A stretch of DNA of 64,000 bases from Burkholderiaceae bacterium. Its GTDB lineage: Bacteria; Pseudomonadota; Gammaproteobacteria; Burkholderiales; Burkholderiaceae_C. This document shows positions 17,824 through 25,591 of the stretch, one piece after another. Below the pieces are notes generated by a model. That model was not told where the DNA came from and made no database searches. It saw nothing but the letters and a program-made list of their open reading frames with translations. Within the stretch, counting starts at the first letter, position 1; each line of letters opens with the position of its first letter. Position numbers and translations under genes: made by a program. The stretch is from NCBI GenBank assembly GCA_024235895.1, contig JACKLM010000003.1, positions 372,001-436,000 of the forward strand, written 5' to 3'.

Positions 17824-17968
17824 GCGCTCGTCCTCCCGCGGCCGCGTCGCGCGCAGCCGGAGGCCATCGTAGCGCAGCGCCGCCAACGTGCGCGTCTCGT
17901 CTGGCAGGCGAGGCGCCCGGGCCCGCGATCGGCCCGTCTTCCGCCGGCGACCCTCGGCGCCGCTCGGT

Positions 17969-18946
17969 CTATTCGACCACCATCACCAGCTTGCCCTGGA
18001 CCTGGCGCGAGGCCATGCGCTCGAAAGCCGCCGGCAGCGCGTGCATCGGGTAGCGGCGGTCGATCGCCGGCTTGATGCGACCCTGCGCGTACCAGCGTGC
18101 CAGCTCGGCCAGCGCCGCGGCGCTGGCCTCGGGCTCGCGGCGGACGAACTCGCCCCAGAAGACGCCGACGATCGAGCTGCCCTTGAGCAGCGGCAGGTTC
18201 AGCGGCAGCGAGGGGATGCCGCCCTGCGCGAATCCGATCACGAGGTACCGGCCGCGCCAGCCGACGAGGCGGAACGCCGGTTCGGCGAGGTCGCCGCCCA
18301 CCGGGTCGTAGACGACGTCGACGCCGCGGCCGCCGGTCAGCCCCTTGACCGCTTCGCGCAGGTCCTCGCGGCCATAGTCGACCGTCTCGTCGGCGCCCAG
18401 GCGGCGGCAGAAGTCGCACTTGTCGGGGTTCGACGCGGCGGCGATCACGCGCGCGCCGACCGCCTTGGCGATCTGCAGCGCGGCGCTGCCGACCCCGCCG
18501 GCCGCTCCCAGCACCAGCACCGTCTCTTCGGGCTTCAGGGCACCGCGGTCGACCAGTGCGTGGTGCGAGGTGCCGTAGGCGAGCGCGAACGCGGCCGCAT
18601 CGTCGATCGCGAAGTCGGGCGGCAGTGGCAGCACGCGCATGGCGTCGACGCAGGCGTGGGTCGCGAATCCGCCGGTGCCGCCGAGCGCGGCGACGCGGTC
18701 GCCGGGCTTCAGGTGCCGCACGCCGTCGCCCACCGCGTCGACGGTGCCGGCGAATTCCGCGCCGGGGACGAAGGGCAGCGGCGGCAGCGCCTGGTAGCGG
18801 CCCTGGATCGTCAGCAGGTCGGGGAAGTTCAGGCTCGCGGCCTGCACCGCGACGCGTACCTGCCCGGGTGCCGGGTCGGGGGTCGGTGTCCCGCGCCAAT
18901 GCAGCGCCTCGACACCCTCGTAGCGGTCGCACCACCAGGCCTTCAT
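17969..18946 (-). CDS. NADPH:quinone oxidoreductase family (zinc-less MDR)
   Basis: 325 residues of the medium-chain dehydrogenase/reductase superfamily, quinone oxidoreductase branch. N-terminal GroES-like domain (LPFVPGAEFAGTVDAVGDGV) lacks the zinc-binding cysteines of alcohol dehydrogenases; the Rossmann domain shows VLVLGAAGGVGSAALQIAKA and the family block GGRGVDVVYDPVGGDLAEPA. It probably reduces quinones or enoyl-type carbonyls with NADPH. The start MKAWWCDRYEG at 18946 is typical. Monocistronic by position: 145 bp from the response regulator and 184 bp from divergent surE. Confidence 0.92.
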   Translation of the reverse strand: MKAWWCDRYEGVEALHWRGTPTPDPAPGQVRVAVQAASLNFPDLLTIQGRYQALPPLPFVPGAEFAGTVDAVGDGVRHLKPGDRVAALGGTGGFATHACVDAMRVLPLPPDFAIDDAAAFALAYGTSHHALVDRGALKPEETVLVLGAAGGVGSAALQIAKAVGARVIAAASNPDKCDFCRRLGADETVDYGREDLREAVKGLTGGRGVDVVYDPVGGDLAEPAFRLVGWRGRYLVIGFAQGGIPSLPLNLPLLKGSSIVGVFWGEFVRREPEASAAALAELARWYAQGRIKPAIDRRYPMHALPAAFERMASRQVQGKLVMVVE

Positions 18947-19118
18947 CGGTCGTCCTCCGTCGACGCCTCGGCCAGCGATGCCCGCGAATGCGTCGCCGAT
19001 GCCCGGACGTCGATTCGATCATACGCAGCCGCCGCGTCGCCTGCGCAGCGCACGGCCCTGGCGCCGTGCGGGCGATGCGTGGCCCCTGGCGGTCACGGCC
19101 GCGACAAGGCCGGCTCCG

Positions 19119-19124
19119 TAGAAT
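19119..19124 (+). promoter_or_regulatory. Putative -10 of surE, very close to start codon
   Basis: TAGAAT six bases before the surE ATG, with no Shine-Dalgarno between. If used, the mRNA would start at or next to the ATG (leaderless). No good -35 is seen at 17 bp. Confidence 0.3.
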
Positions 19125-19130
19125 GCGCCG

Positions 19131-19886
19131 ATGCACATCCTGATCTCGAACGACGACGGCTACCTCGCGCCGGGGCTGGCGGCGCTGGTGCGTGCCTGCG
19201 AGGGTCTGGGGACGATCGACGTCGTCGCCCCCGAGCAGAATGCCAGCGGCACCTCCAATGCGCTGACGCTCAACCGGCCGTTGTCGGTGTTCGAGGCCGC
19301 CAACGGCTTCAAGGTCGTCAGCGGGACGCCTTCGGACTGCGTCCACGTCGCGCTGACCGGGCTGCTGCCGCACCGGCCGGACCTGGTGCTGTCGGGCATC
19401 AACAACGGCGCCAACATGGGCGACGATACGCTCTACTCGGGCACCGTCGCGGCGGCGATGGAGGGCTACCTGTTCGGCATCCCGGCGATCGCGTTCTCGC
19501 TCGTCGACAAGGCCTGGGGCGAGCTCGACGCCGCGTCGCGCACCGCGCGCTCGATCGTCCAGCACCTGATCGCAGGCGGGCTGCCCGAGGCGCCGTGGCT
19601 GCTCAACGTCAACATCCCGAACCGCGCCGATGCCGACCGGCTGCCGCGGCGGGTCACGCGGCTCGGACGGCGGCACGCGAGCGAGCCGGTGATCCGCCAG
19701 ACCAGCCCGCGCGGCGAGACGATCTACTGGATCGGGCCGGCCGGCGACGTGCGCGACGCCGGGGAAGGCACCGACTTTCACGCCACGGCGCAAGGCGCGG
19801 TGTCGATCACGCCCTTGCAGGTCGACCTGACCGACCACCCGGCGCGCCCGGCCTGGGCCGAGCGACTCGGCGCCAAGCTCGCATGA
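19131..19886 (+). CDS. surE: 5'/3'-nucleotidase SurE
   Basis: 251 residues, standard length for SurE, a metal-dependent nucleoside monophosphatase/exopolyphosphatase linked to stationary-phase survival. The N-terminus MHILISNDDGYLAPGL carries the metal-binding Asp pair; other conserved blocks are APEQNASGTSNALTL and SGINNGANMGDDTLYSGTVA. First gene of surE-pcm-nlpD, a well-known arrangement in beta- and gammaproteobacteria. Its stop overlaps the pcm start by ATGA. The lack of a Shine-Dalgarno site and the TAGAAT directly upstream suggest a leaderless start. Confidence 0.97.
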   Translation: MHILISNDDGYLAPGLAALVRACEGLGTIDVVAPEQNASGTSNALTLNRPLSVFEAANGFKVVSGTPSDCVHVALTGLLPHRPDLVLSGINNGANMGDDTLYSGTVAAAMEGYLFGIPAIAFSLVDKAWGELDAASRTARSIVQHLIAGGLPEAPWLLNVNIPNRADADRLPRRVTRLGRRHASEPVIRQTSPRGETIYWIGPAGDVRDAGEGTDFHATAQGAVSITPLQVDLTDHPARPAWAERLGAKLA

Positions 19887-20737
19887 CGGCGAAGGACCGC
19901 CCCCGGCCCGACGCCGCGGCGGCTCCGAAGGCGCGTTTTCCGGCCTTGCTGGACCGGCCGGCGCAGGGCGCATCGCGCCCCGCCCCGGCCCCCGCGCTCG
20001 CGCGGCCGCAGCGGCCGCTGCACGAGGCGGCACGCGATGCCGCGCGTCGCACGCCGCCTGCGGGGCTGGGGCTCGATTCGGAGGCGGTCCGGTGGCGCAT
20101 GGTCGCGCGGCTGCGCGCCGAGGGCATCGGGTGCGAGCCGGTGCTGCAGGCGATGGCCGCGGTGCCGCGGCACCGCTTCGTCGACCCGGCGCTGGCCAAC
20201 CAGGCGTACGAGGACACCAGCCTGCCGATCGGGCAGGGGCAGACGATCTCCAAGCCTTCGGTGGTCGCGCGCATGCTGGCGCTGCTGTTCGACGGCGAGC
20301 AGGCCCGGCGCAGCGGCTCGCTCGGCCGCGTGCTCGAGATCGGCACCGGCTGCGGCTACCAGACTGCGCTGCTCCTGCGGCTGGCGCGCCAGGTGGTGTC
20401 GATCGAGCGCGTGCAGGCGCTGCACGAGCGCGCCCGCACGCGGCTGGCGGCGCCGGAGTTCGCCGCCGGCGCCGGGTCGCCACGATTGCTGTGGCGCGAC
20501 GGCCGTGACGGCCATGCGCCGCTCGGCCCTTACGACACGATCGTCGCGGCGGCCGGAGGCGACGCGCTGCCGCCGGCGTGGATCGACCAGCTCGCCGTCG
20601 GCGGCAGGCTGGTGGCGCCTGCCGTCGACGCCGCGGGCGGGCAGTGCCTGATGATCGTGGACCGCGGCCCGGCGGGGCTTAGCTGGCAGCGTCACGAGGC
20701 GGTGCGCTTCGTCCCCCTAAAATCCGGGACCGAATGA
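19883..20737 (+). CDS. pcm: Protein-L-isoaspartate O-methyltransferase
   Basis: 284 residues. It repairs isoaspartyl damage in proteins with S-adenosylmethionine. Core domain from about residue 60: RHRFVDPALANQAYEDTSLP, IGQGQTISKPSVVARML and the SAM-binding motif VLEIGTGCGYQTALLL. The first 55-60 residues are a proline/alanine/arginine-rich extension (ARPQRPLHEAARDAARR), which makes the protein longer than the roughly 210-residue enterobacterial enzyme; such extensions occur in related bacteria as I recall. ATGA overlaps at both ends show translational coupling with surE and nlpD. Confidence 0.95.
   Translation: MTAKDRPRPDAAAAPKARFPALLDRPAQGASRPAPAPALARPQRPLHEAARDAARRTPPAGLGLDSEAVRWRMVARLRAEGIGCEPVLQAMAAVPRHRFVDPALANQAYEDTSLPIGQGQTISKPSVVARMLALLFDGEQARRSGSLGRVLEIGTGCGYQTALLLRLARQVVSIERVQALHERARTRLAAPEFAAGAGSPRLLWRDGRDGHAPLGPYDTIVAAAGGDALPPAWIDQLAVGGRLVAPAVDAAGGQCLMIVDRGPAGLSWQRHEAVRFVPLKSGTE
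20718..20723 (+). promoter_or_regulatory. Possible internal -10 upstream of nlpD
   Basis: TAAAAT in the 3' end of pcm, 10 bases before the nlpD ATG, in otherwise GC-rich coding sequence. It could give nlpD its own transcript. A matching -35 is not clear. Confidence 0.25.
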
Positions 20738-21645
20738 TGCGAATCCTGCTTCCGCGCCGCCCCTCGGGCCGCGCCGCCGTGCCCGCGCTGCTGCTGGCCC
20801 TGGTCATGATGCTCGCGGCGTGCAGCACGCCGCGCCACCGCGCGCCGGTGGAATCGCGCGCCAATGGGCCGCGCCCGCCGGCGACCGCGACGGTCCCGAA
20901 GGCGCCGCAGGACGGCGAACCCTCGCCCGGGTCGGTGGAGGCTGGCCCCTCGAGCACCGGCATGCAGCCCGACGCCGTCGATGCGGGCGCCGGCAGCTAT
21001 GTCGTCAAGCCCGGCGATACGCTGCTGCGGATCGCGCTGAGCCACGGGCGGAGCTGGCGCGAGATCGCGCGCTGGAATCAGCTGGACGACCCGAACCGGC
21101 TCGAGGTCGGGCAGGTGCTGCGCGTGACGCCACCGCCCGGCGAGGAGGTCGCCTCGGCGGCGCCCGCCGAGGCGGCGCAGCCCGCGCAGCCGGCGGCCGT
21201 GCCCGCCACGCCCGCGCGCGGCACGGCGACCCCGGCGGCCGTGCCGCCTGCGGCCGCCGATGCGGCCGATGCGCAGGGCGCGCTGCGCTGGCAGTGGCCC
21301 GCGGCTGGCCCGGTGCTGCGCGGGTTCGACGGCTCGGGCAGCAAGGGGGTCGCGATCGGCGGCCAGGCCGGCGACGCGGTGCTTGCCGCCTCCGACGGGC
21401 GCGTCGTCTACGCGGGGTCGGGCCTACGGGGCTACGGCAACCTCGTCATCGTCAAGCACGACAACGTCTTCCTCAGCGCCTACGCGCACAACAGCCGGCT
21501 CCTGGTCAAGGAGGACGACCCGGTGCTGCGCGGTCAGAAGATCGCCGAGATGGGCAGCAGCGACGCCGACCGCGTCCAGCTCCACTTCGAAATCCGGCGC
21601 CAGGGGCGCCCGGTCGACCCGCTGCAGTACCTGCCGCCGCGCTGA
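20734..21645 (+). CDS. nlpD: NlpD-like lipoprotein (LysM + degenerate M23 domain)
   Basis: 303 residues. Lipoprotein signal with lipobox LAAC (cysteine about residue 30), LysM peptidoglycan-binding domain about 88-135 (YVVKPGDTLLRIALSHGRSW), an Ala/Pro-rich linker, and a C-terminal LytM/M23 domain ending LHFEIRRQGRPVDPLQYLP. The zinc-binding first motif of active M23 enzymes is lost (SKGVAIGG), as in E. coli NlpD, so it should be a periplasmic activator of an amidase in cell division rather than a hydrolase. The start overlaps the pcm stop. The usual next gene, rpoS, is not present downstream. Confidence 0.94.
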   Translation: MMRILLPRRPSGRAAVPALLLALVMMLAACSTPRHRAPVESRANGPRPPATATVPKAPQDGEPSPGSVEAGPSSTGMQPDAVDAGAGSYVVKPGDTLLRIALSHGRSWREIARWNQLDDPNRLEVGQVLRVTPPPGEEVASAAPAEAAQPAQPAAVPATPARGTATPAAVPPAAADAADAQGALRWQWPAAGPVLRGFDGSGSKGVAIGGQAGDAVLAASDGRVVYAGSGLRGYGNLVIVKHDNVFLSAYAHNSRLLVKEDDPVLRGQKIAEMGSSDADRVQLHFEIRRQGRPVDPLQYLPPR

Positions 21646-21838
21646 GCACGCCCCGGCGCCGCCCGGCCCGGGTGTCGCGCAGGTGTCAGCGTTTCCCGCA
21701 AGTGCCTCGAGCGTCGTTGCTCGCTAGCATCGCGCCGTCTCCCGAACGCGCGACGGTGGCCGCGCGGGCTGTGGCGGCCGCGCGCGGCGATGGTGCCGGT
21801 CTGCGCGTCCTCGACCCTGCGTGCCCCGAGGATTTCCG

Positions 21839-22714
21839 TTGTTCCTGGTCCAGCTTCTCATCGCCGGCATCGCGCAGGGCTGCATCTACGGCCTGATCGC
21901 GCTGGGCTTCGTGCTCATCTACAAGGCCACCGAGACGGTCAGCTTCGCCCAGGGAGACCTGATGATGCTCGGGGCCTTCGCGGGCTTGGCGCTGATGACG
22001 ATGCTGGGGTTCCCGTTCTGGCTCGCGGTGCCGGCGGCGATCGCGGCGATGGCGTTGTTCGGGTTGCTGGCCGAGCGCGTCGTCATCCGCCCCATCCTCG
22101 GCCAGCCGGCGTTCTCGATCGTGATGCTGACGATCGGCATCGGCTACGTCGTGCGCGGCCTGGTGACGATGATCCCGGCCATCGGCACCGAGACCCACGT
22201 GCTGCCGGTGCCGTACAAGGACGCGATTGCCGACGTCGGCGGGCTGGTCGTCAACTTCGAGCAGGTGGTCGTCATCGTCTGCACCGCGCTGCTGTGCGCG
22301 CTGCTGTATGCGATGTTCCGCTACAGCCGGGTCGGCATCGCGATGCAGGCCGCGTCGCAGAACCAGCTCGCCGCCTACTACATGGGCATTCCCGTGCAGC
22401 GGCTCAACGGGCTGGTGTGGGCGCTGGCCGCCGGCGTGGCGGCGATCGCCGGCATCCTGCTGGCGCCGATCACCTTCGTGCACGCCAACATGGGCCTGAT
22501 CGGGCTGAAGGCCTTCCCGGCGGCGGTCGTCGGCGGCTTCGGCAGCCTGCCCGGCGCGATCGTCGGCGGGCTGGTCATCGGCGTCGTCGAGGCGCTGGCG
22601 GGCTTCTACCTGCCCGAGGGCTTCAAGGACATCGCCGCCTACGTCGTCGTGCTGATCATGCTGATGGTGATGCCCAACGGCCTGTTCGGCGAGAAGTTGC
22701 GCAAGAAGGTCTAG
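21839..22714 (+). CDS. livH: Liv-type ABC transporter permease LivH (system 2)
   Basis: About 291 residues, hydrophobic HAAT permease: FLVQLLIAGIAQGCIYGLIA, the loop ETVSFAQGDLMMLGAFAG, and VGGFGSLPGAIVGGLVIGVV near the C-terminus. I prefer the TTG at 21839 because GAGGA lies 7 nt upstream and the protein then begins MFLVQLL as family members do; a GTG at 21821 is the alternative and has no ribosome-binding site. First gene of a five-gene transporter plus ligase operon lying directly after nlpD (about 190 bp gap). Partner permease follows after 12 bp. Confidence 0.92.
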   Translation: MFLVQLLIAGIAQGCIYGLIALGFVLIYKATETVSFAQGDLMMLGAFAGLALMTMLGFPFWLAVPAAIAAMALFGLLAERVVIRPILGQPAFSIVMLTIGIGYVVRGLVTMIPAIGTETHVLPVPYKDAIADVGGLVVNFEQVVVIVCTALLCALLYAMFRYSRVGIAMQAASQNQLAAYYMGIPVQRLNGLVWALAAGVAAIAGILLAPITFVHANMGLIGLKAFPAAVVGGFGSLPGAIVGGLVIGVVEALAGFYLPEGFKDIAAYVVVLIMLMVMPNGLFGEKLRKKV

Positions 22715-22726
22715 GGCCCGCGGACC

Positions 22727-23803
22727 ATGCGCTTCATCTTCAAGACGAGCTACGACCAGGACCTGCGGCTGGCCAGGCACGGCGGGCATGTCTTCTGGTA
22801 TTCGCTGCTGATGCTGGCGCTCGCGACGGCCCCGTGGTGGCTCGAGTCCTACGGGCTGGCGCAGCTGACCTTCATCCTCGTCTACGGCATCGTCGGGCTG
22901 GGGCTGATGCTGCTGGCCGGCTTCACGGGGCTGTTCTCGCTCGGGCACGGTGCCTTCCTCGGCGTCGGCGCCTACACGCACGCGGTGCTGGCGGCGCAGG
23001 GCTGGCCGTTCCCGCTGTCGCTGGCGGCCGCCGCGGGACTGTCGGCCATCGTCGGCGCGGTGGTGGGGCTGCCGGCGCTGCGCGTCAAGGGCATCTACCT
23101 CGGGATCGCGACGCTGGCCTTCGGCTTCATCGTCGAGGAGGCGCTGGCGCGCTGGGAGAACGTGACCGGCGGCAACGCCGGGCTGATGGTCGGCCAGCCG
23201 CAGATGTTCGGCTGGACCGTCGACAGCGGCGAGGAGCTCTACTTCCTGTGTCTCGTGATCGCCGTGGCGTGCACGCTGGCGGTGCTCAACCTGCTTCGCA
23301 GCCCGACCGGTCGCGCCTTCGTCGCCATCCGCGACAGCGAGATCTCGGCCCAGAGCATGGGCATCCACCTGGCGACGACCAAGACGCTGAGCTTCTCGAT
23401 CAGCGCCGCGCTGGCGGGCATAGGCGGCGCGCTGTACGCGCACCTGATCCGCTTCCTGTCGCCCGACCAGTTCGGCATCCTGCAGTCGATCGACCTGCTG
23501 CTGATGGTCGTCATCGGCGGCCTGGGCAGCGTGCACGGCGCCTTCCTCGGCGCCGCCTTCCTGATCGGGATGCCGCAGGCGATCTCGTCCTTCAAGGACC
23601 TGCTGCCGGATGCGATCGGCCAGGCGCCGGGGCTGAAATCGGTCGTCTATGGGCTGGTGCTGATCGTCTTCGTGCTGTTCGAGCCCATGGGCCTGTACGG
23701 CCGCTGGCTGAAGATCCGCACCTGGTTCCAGCTCTTTCCCTTCTACCGCAGGGGCATGTTCAGGCGGCAGAAGGCGTTCCAGAAGTCCGACCGCTTGAAA
23801 TGA
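22727..23803 (+). CDS. livM: Liv-type ABC transporter permease LivM (system 2)
   Basis: A 358-residue LivM-type permease. Landmarks are LLAGFTGLFSLGHGAFLGVG, LRVKGIYLGIATLAFGFIVE, the ATPase-contact loop AIRDSEISAQSMGIHLATTK and LLLMVVIGGLGSVHGAFLGA. The C-terminus continues with a basic, aromatic tail (RTWFQLFPFYRRGMFRRQKA), a feature of this subgroup rather than of the classical LivM. Its TGA stop overlaps the ATG of a repeat-encoded mini-ORF (23800) that fills the gap before livG. Confidence 0.93.
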   Translation: MRFIFKTSYDQDLRLARHGGHVFWYSLLMLALATAPWWLESYGLAQLTFILVYGIVGLGLMLLAGFTGLFSLGHGAFLGVGAYTHAVLAAQGWPFPLSLAAAAGLSAIVGAVVGLPALRVKGIYLGIATLAFGFIVEEALARWENVTGGNAGLMVGQPQMFGWTVDSGEELYFLCLVIAVACTLAVLNLLRSPTGRAFVAIRDSEISAQSMGIHLATTKTLSFSISAALAGIGGALYAHLIRFLSPDQFGILQSIDLLLMVVIGGLGSVHGAFLGAAFLIGMPQAISSFKDLLPDAIGQAPGLKSVVYGLVLIVFVLFEPMGLYGRWLKIRTWFQLFPFYRRGMFRRQKAFQKSDRLK

Positions 23804-23931
23804 CGCCCCCACGCTCACTGCGTTCGCTGCCCCCCGAGGGGGCGCTTGCTGCGGACCGGCAAAGCCGGATCCGCGCAAGGGCTTGGCGGGGCTGGTGTCC
23901 TGCCTGCCGCGTGGGCGCGATGGACGAATGA
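23800..23931 (+). repeat. Third copy of the scoA/scoB-type repeat, forming a 43-aa mini-ORF between livM and livG
   Basis: Bases 23800-23845 match 16198-16243 at 45 of 46 positions, including the ATGACG start and the GCCCCC-cga-GGGGGC hairpin. From there the sequence differs from the sco copies. The frame MTPPRSLRSLPPEGA continues 43 codons to TGA at 23929-23931, one base before the livG GTG; its ATG overlaps the livM stop as ATGA. The mini-ORF thus bridges two operon genes exactly. Coding status unknown. Confidence 0.75.
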
Positions 23932-23932
23932 C

Positions 23933-24748
23933 GTGAGCGCAGGTCACGACGTCGATGTCCTGCTGCGGGCGCGCCAGCTCCAGCTGCGCTTCGGCGGTGT
24001 GCTGGCGGTCGACGACGTCGGCTTCGACGTCAGGCGCGGCGAGGTCTTCACGCTGATCGGCCCCAACGGCGCCGGCAAGACGACGGTGTTCAACCTCATC
24101 AGCCGCATCTACACGCCGAGTGCCGGCGAGATCGTCTACCAGGGCCAGCCGCTGACGCGCGTGCCGCCGCACCGGGTGGCGGCGATCGGCATCGCGCGCA
24201 CGTTCCAGAATATCGAGCTGTTCGAGCACGCGACCGTGCTGCAGAACCTGCTGATCGGCCGCCACGTCCACCATCGGCGGCGGCTGTGGGCCGAGATGCT
24301 GTTCCTGCCCTCGGTGCGCGAGGCCGAGCGCGCGACGCGGCGCAAGGTCGAGGAGGTGATCGAGTTCCTCGACCTGCAGCACTACCGCGACACCATGGTC
24401 GCGGGCCTGCCCTACGGCGTGCGCAAGGTGGTCGAGCTCGCGCGCGCGCTGGCCACCGGCCCGAAGCTGCTGCTGCTGGACGAGCCGTCGTCGGGGCTGA
24501 ACGTCGAGGAAACCGGCGACATGGCGTTCTGGATCCAGGACATTCGCGACGACCTCGGCATCACGGTGCTGATGGTCGAGCACGACATGAGCCTGGTGTC
24601 GCGCGTGTCGGACCGCGTGCTGGCGATGAACCAGGGTCAGGTGCTGGCCAGCGGCACGCCGGCCGAGGTGCAGGCCGACCCCGGCGTGATCGAGGCCTAC
24701 CTCGGCACCGCCGACGATGCGAGCTCGCTGCGCAGGGGGCGGCCGTGA
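23933..24748 (+). CDS. livG: Liv-type ABC transporter ATPase LivG (system 2)
   Basis: 271 residues. Walker A IGPNGAGKTTVFNLI, LivG-type signature GLPYGVRKVVELARA, Walker B LLLLDEPSSGLN and switch histidine in LMVEHDMSLV are all intact. I take the GTG at 23933, 1 nt after the stop of the mini-ORF, as the start; upstream in-frame sequence belongs to the repeat region and is not LivG-like. Its TGA overlaps the livF GTG (GTGA). It energises the LivHM channel with LivF. Confidence 0.92.
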   Translation: MSAGHDVDVLLRARQLQLRFGGVLAVDDVGFDVRRGEVFTLIGPNGAGKTTVFNLISRIYTPSAGEIVYQGQPLTRVPPHRVAAIGIARTFQNIELFEHATVLQNLLIGRHVHHRRRLWAEMLFLPSVREAERATRRKVEEVIEFLDLQHYRDTMVAGLPYGVRKVVELARALATGPKLLLLDEPSSGLNVEETGDMAFWIQDIRDDLGITVLMVEHDMSLVSRVSDRVLAMNQGQVLASGTPAEVQADPGVIEAYLGTADDASSLRRGRP

Positions 24749-25581
24749 GCGCCCTCGCGACTTCCATGGTCGGCGCGGGCGCCGAGGGCGCCGTCGCCGA
24801 CCGCTCTGCGGCCGAGACGATCCTGCGCCTGGCCAACGTCGAGAGCGCCTACGGCCCGATCAAGGCGATCCGCGGCGTCAGCCTGGCGGTGCGCACGGGC
24901 GAGATCGTCACCGTGCTGGGCAGCAACGGTGCCGGCAAGACGACGATCCTGAAGACCATCTCGGGCATCATCGACCCGCGCAAGGGCAGCGTCGAGTACG
25001 CCGGCGAGGCGATCACCGCGCTCGACCCGTCGCTCATCGTCCGCAAGGGCCTGGTCCATGTCCCGGAGGGGCGCGAGGTCTTTCCGCTGCTGTCGGTGCA
25101 CGACAACCTGCTGATGGGCGCCTACACCCGGACCGACCGCGACGCGGTGGCGCGCGACATGGAGATGGTGTTCGGCTACTTCCCGATCCTCGAGGAGCGC
25201 CAGCGCCAGCAGGCCGGGCTGCTGTCCGGCGGCCAGCAGCAGATGCTGGCGATCAGCCGCGCGCTGATGGCCGACCCCAGGCTGATGCTGCTCGACGAGC
25301 CCAGCCTGGGGCTTTCGCCGAAGCTGACCAAGGAGATCTTCGAGATCGTCGTGCGCATCAACCGCGAGCGCGGCACGACGATGCTGCTGGTCGAGCAGAA
25401 CGCCAACATGGCGCTCAACGCCGCCGACCACGGCTACGTGCTGGAGAACGGCCGCATCGTGATGGAGGACAGCTGCGCGCGGCTGCGCGAGAAGGAGGAC
25501 ATCCGCGAGTTCTACCTCGGCATGAAGGAAGCCGGCGCGCGCGGCGAGCGGCGCTGGAAGAAGAAGAAGACCTGGCGATGA
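24745..25581 (+). CDS. livF: Liv-type ABC transporter ATPase LivF (system 2)
   Basis: 278 residues, longer than usual because of an N-terminal extension of about 30 residues before LANVESAYGPIKAIRGVSL and a lysine-rich tail (RRWKKKKTW). Walker A LGSNGAGKTTILKTI, Q-loop HVPEGREVFPLLS, signature LLSGGQQQMLAI, Walker B LMLLDEPSLGLSP and LLVEQNANMAL are normal, in contrast to the Arg-substituted LivF of system 1. The start is a GTG overlapping the livG stop. The CoA ligase gene follows after 10 bp. Confidence 0.92.
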   Translation: MSALATSMVGAGAEGAVADRSAAETILRLANVESAYGPIKAIRGVSLAVRTGEIVTVLGSNGAGKTTILKTISGIIDPRKGSVEYAGEAITALDPSLIVRKGLVHVPEGREVFPLLSVHDNLLMGAYTRTDRDAVARDMEMVFGYFPILEERQRQQAGLLSGGQQQMLAISRALMADPRLMLLDEPSLGLSPKLTKEIFEIVVRINRERGTTMLLVEQNANMALNAADHGYVLENGRIVMEDSCARLREKEDIREFYLGMKEAGARGERRWKKKKTWR

Positions 25582-25591
25582 GGCGGCGACG

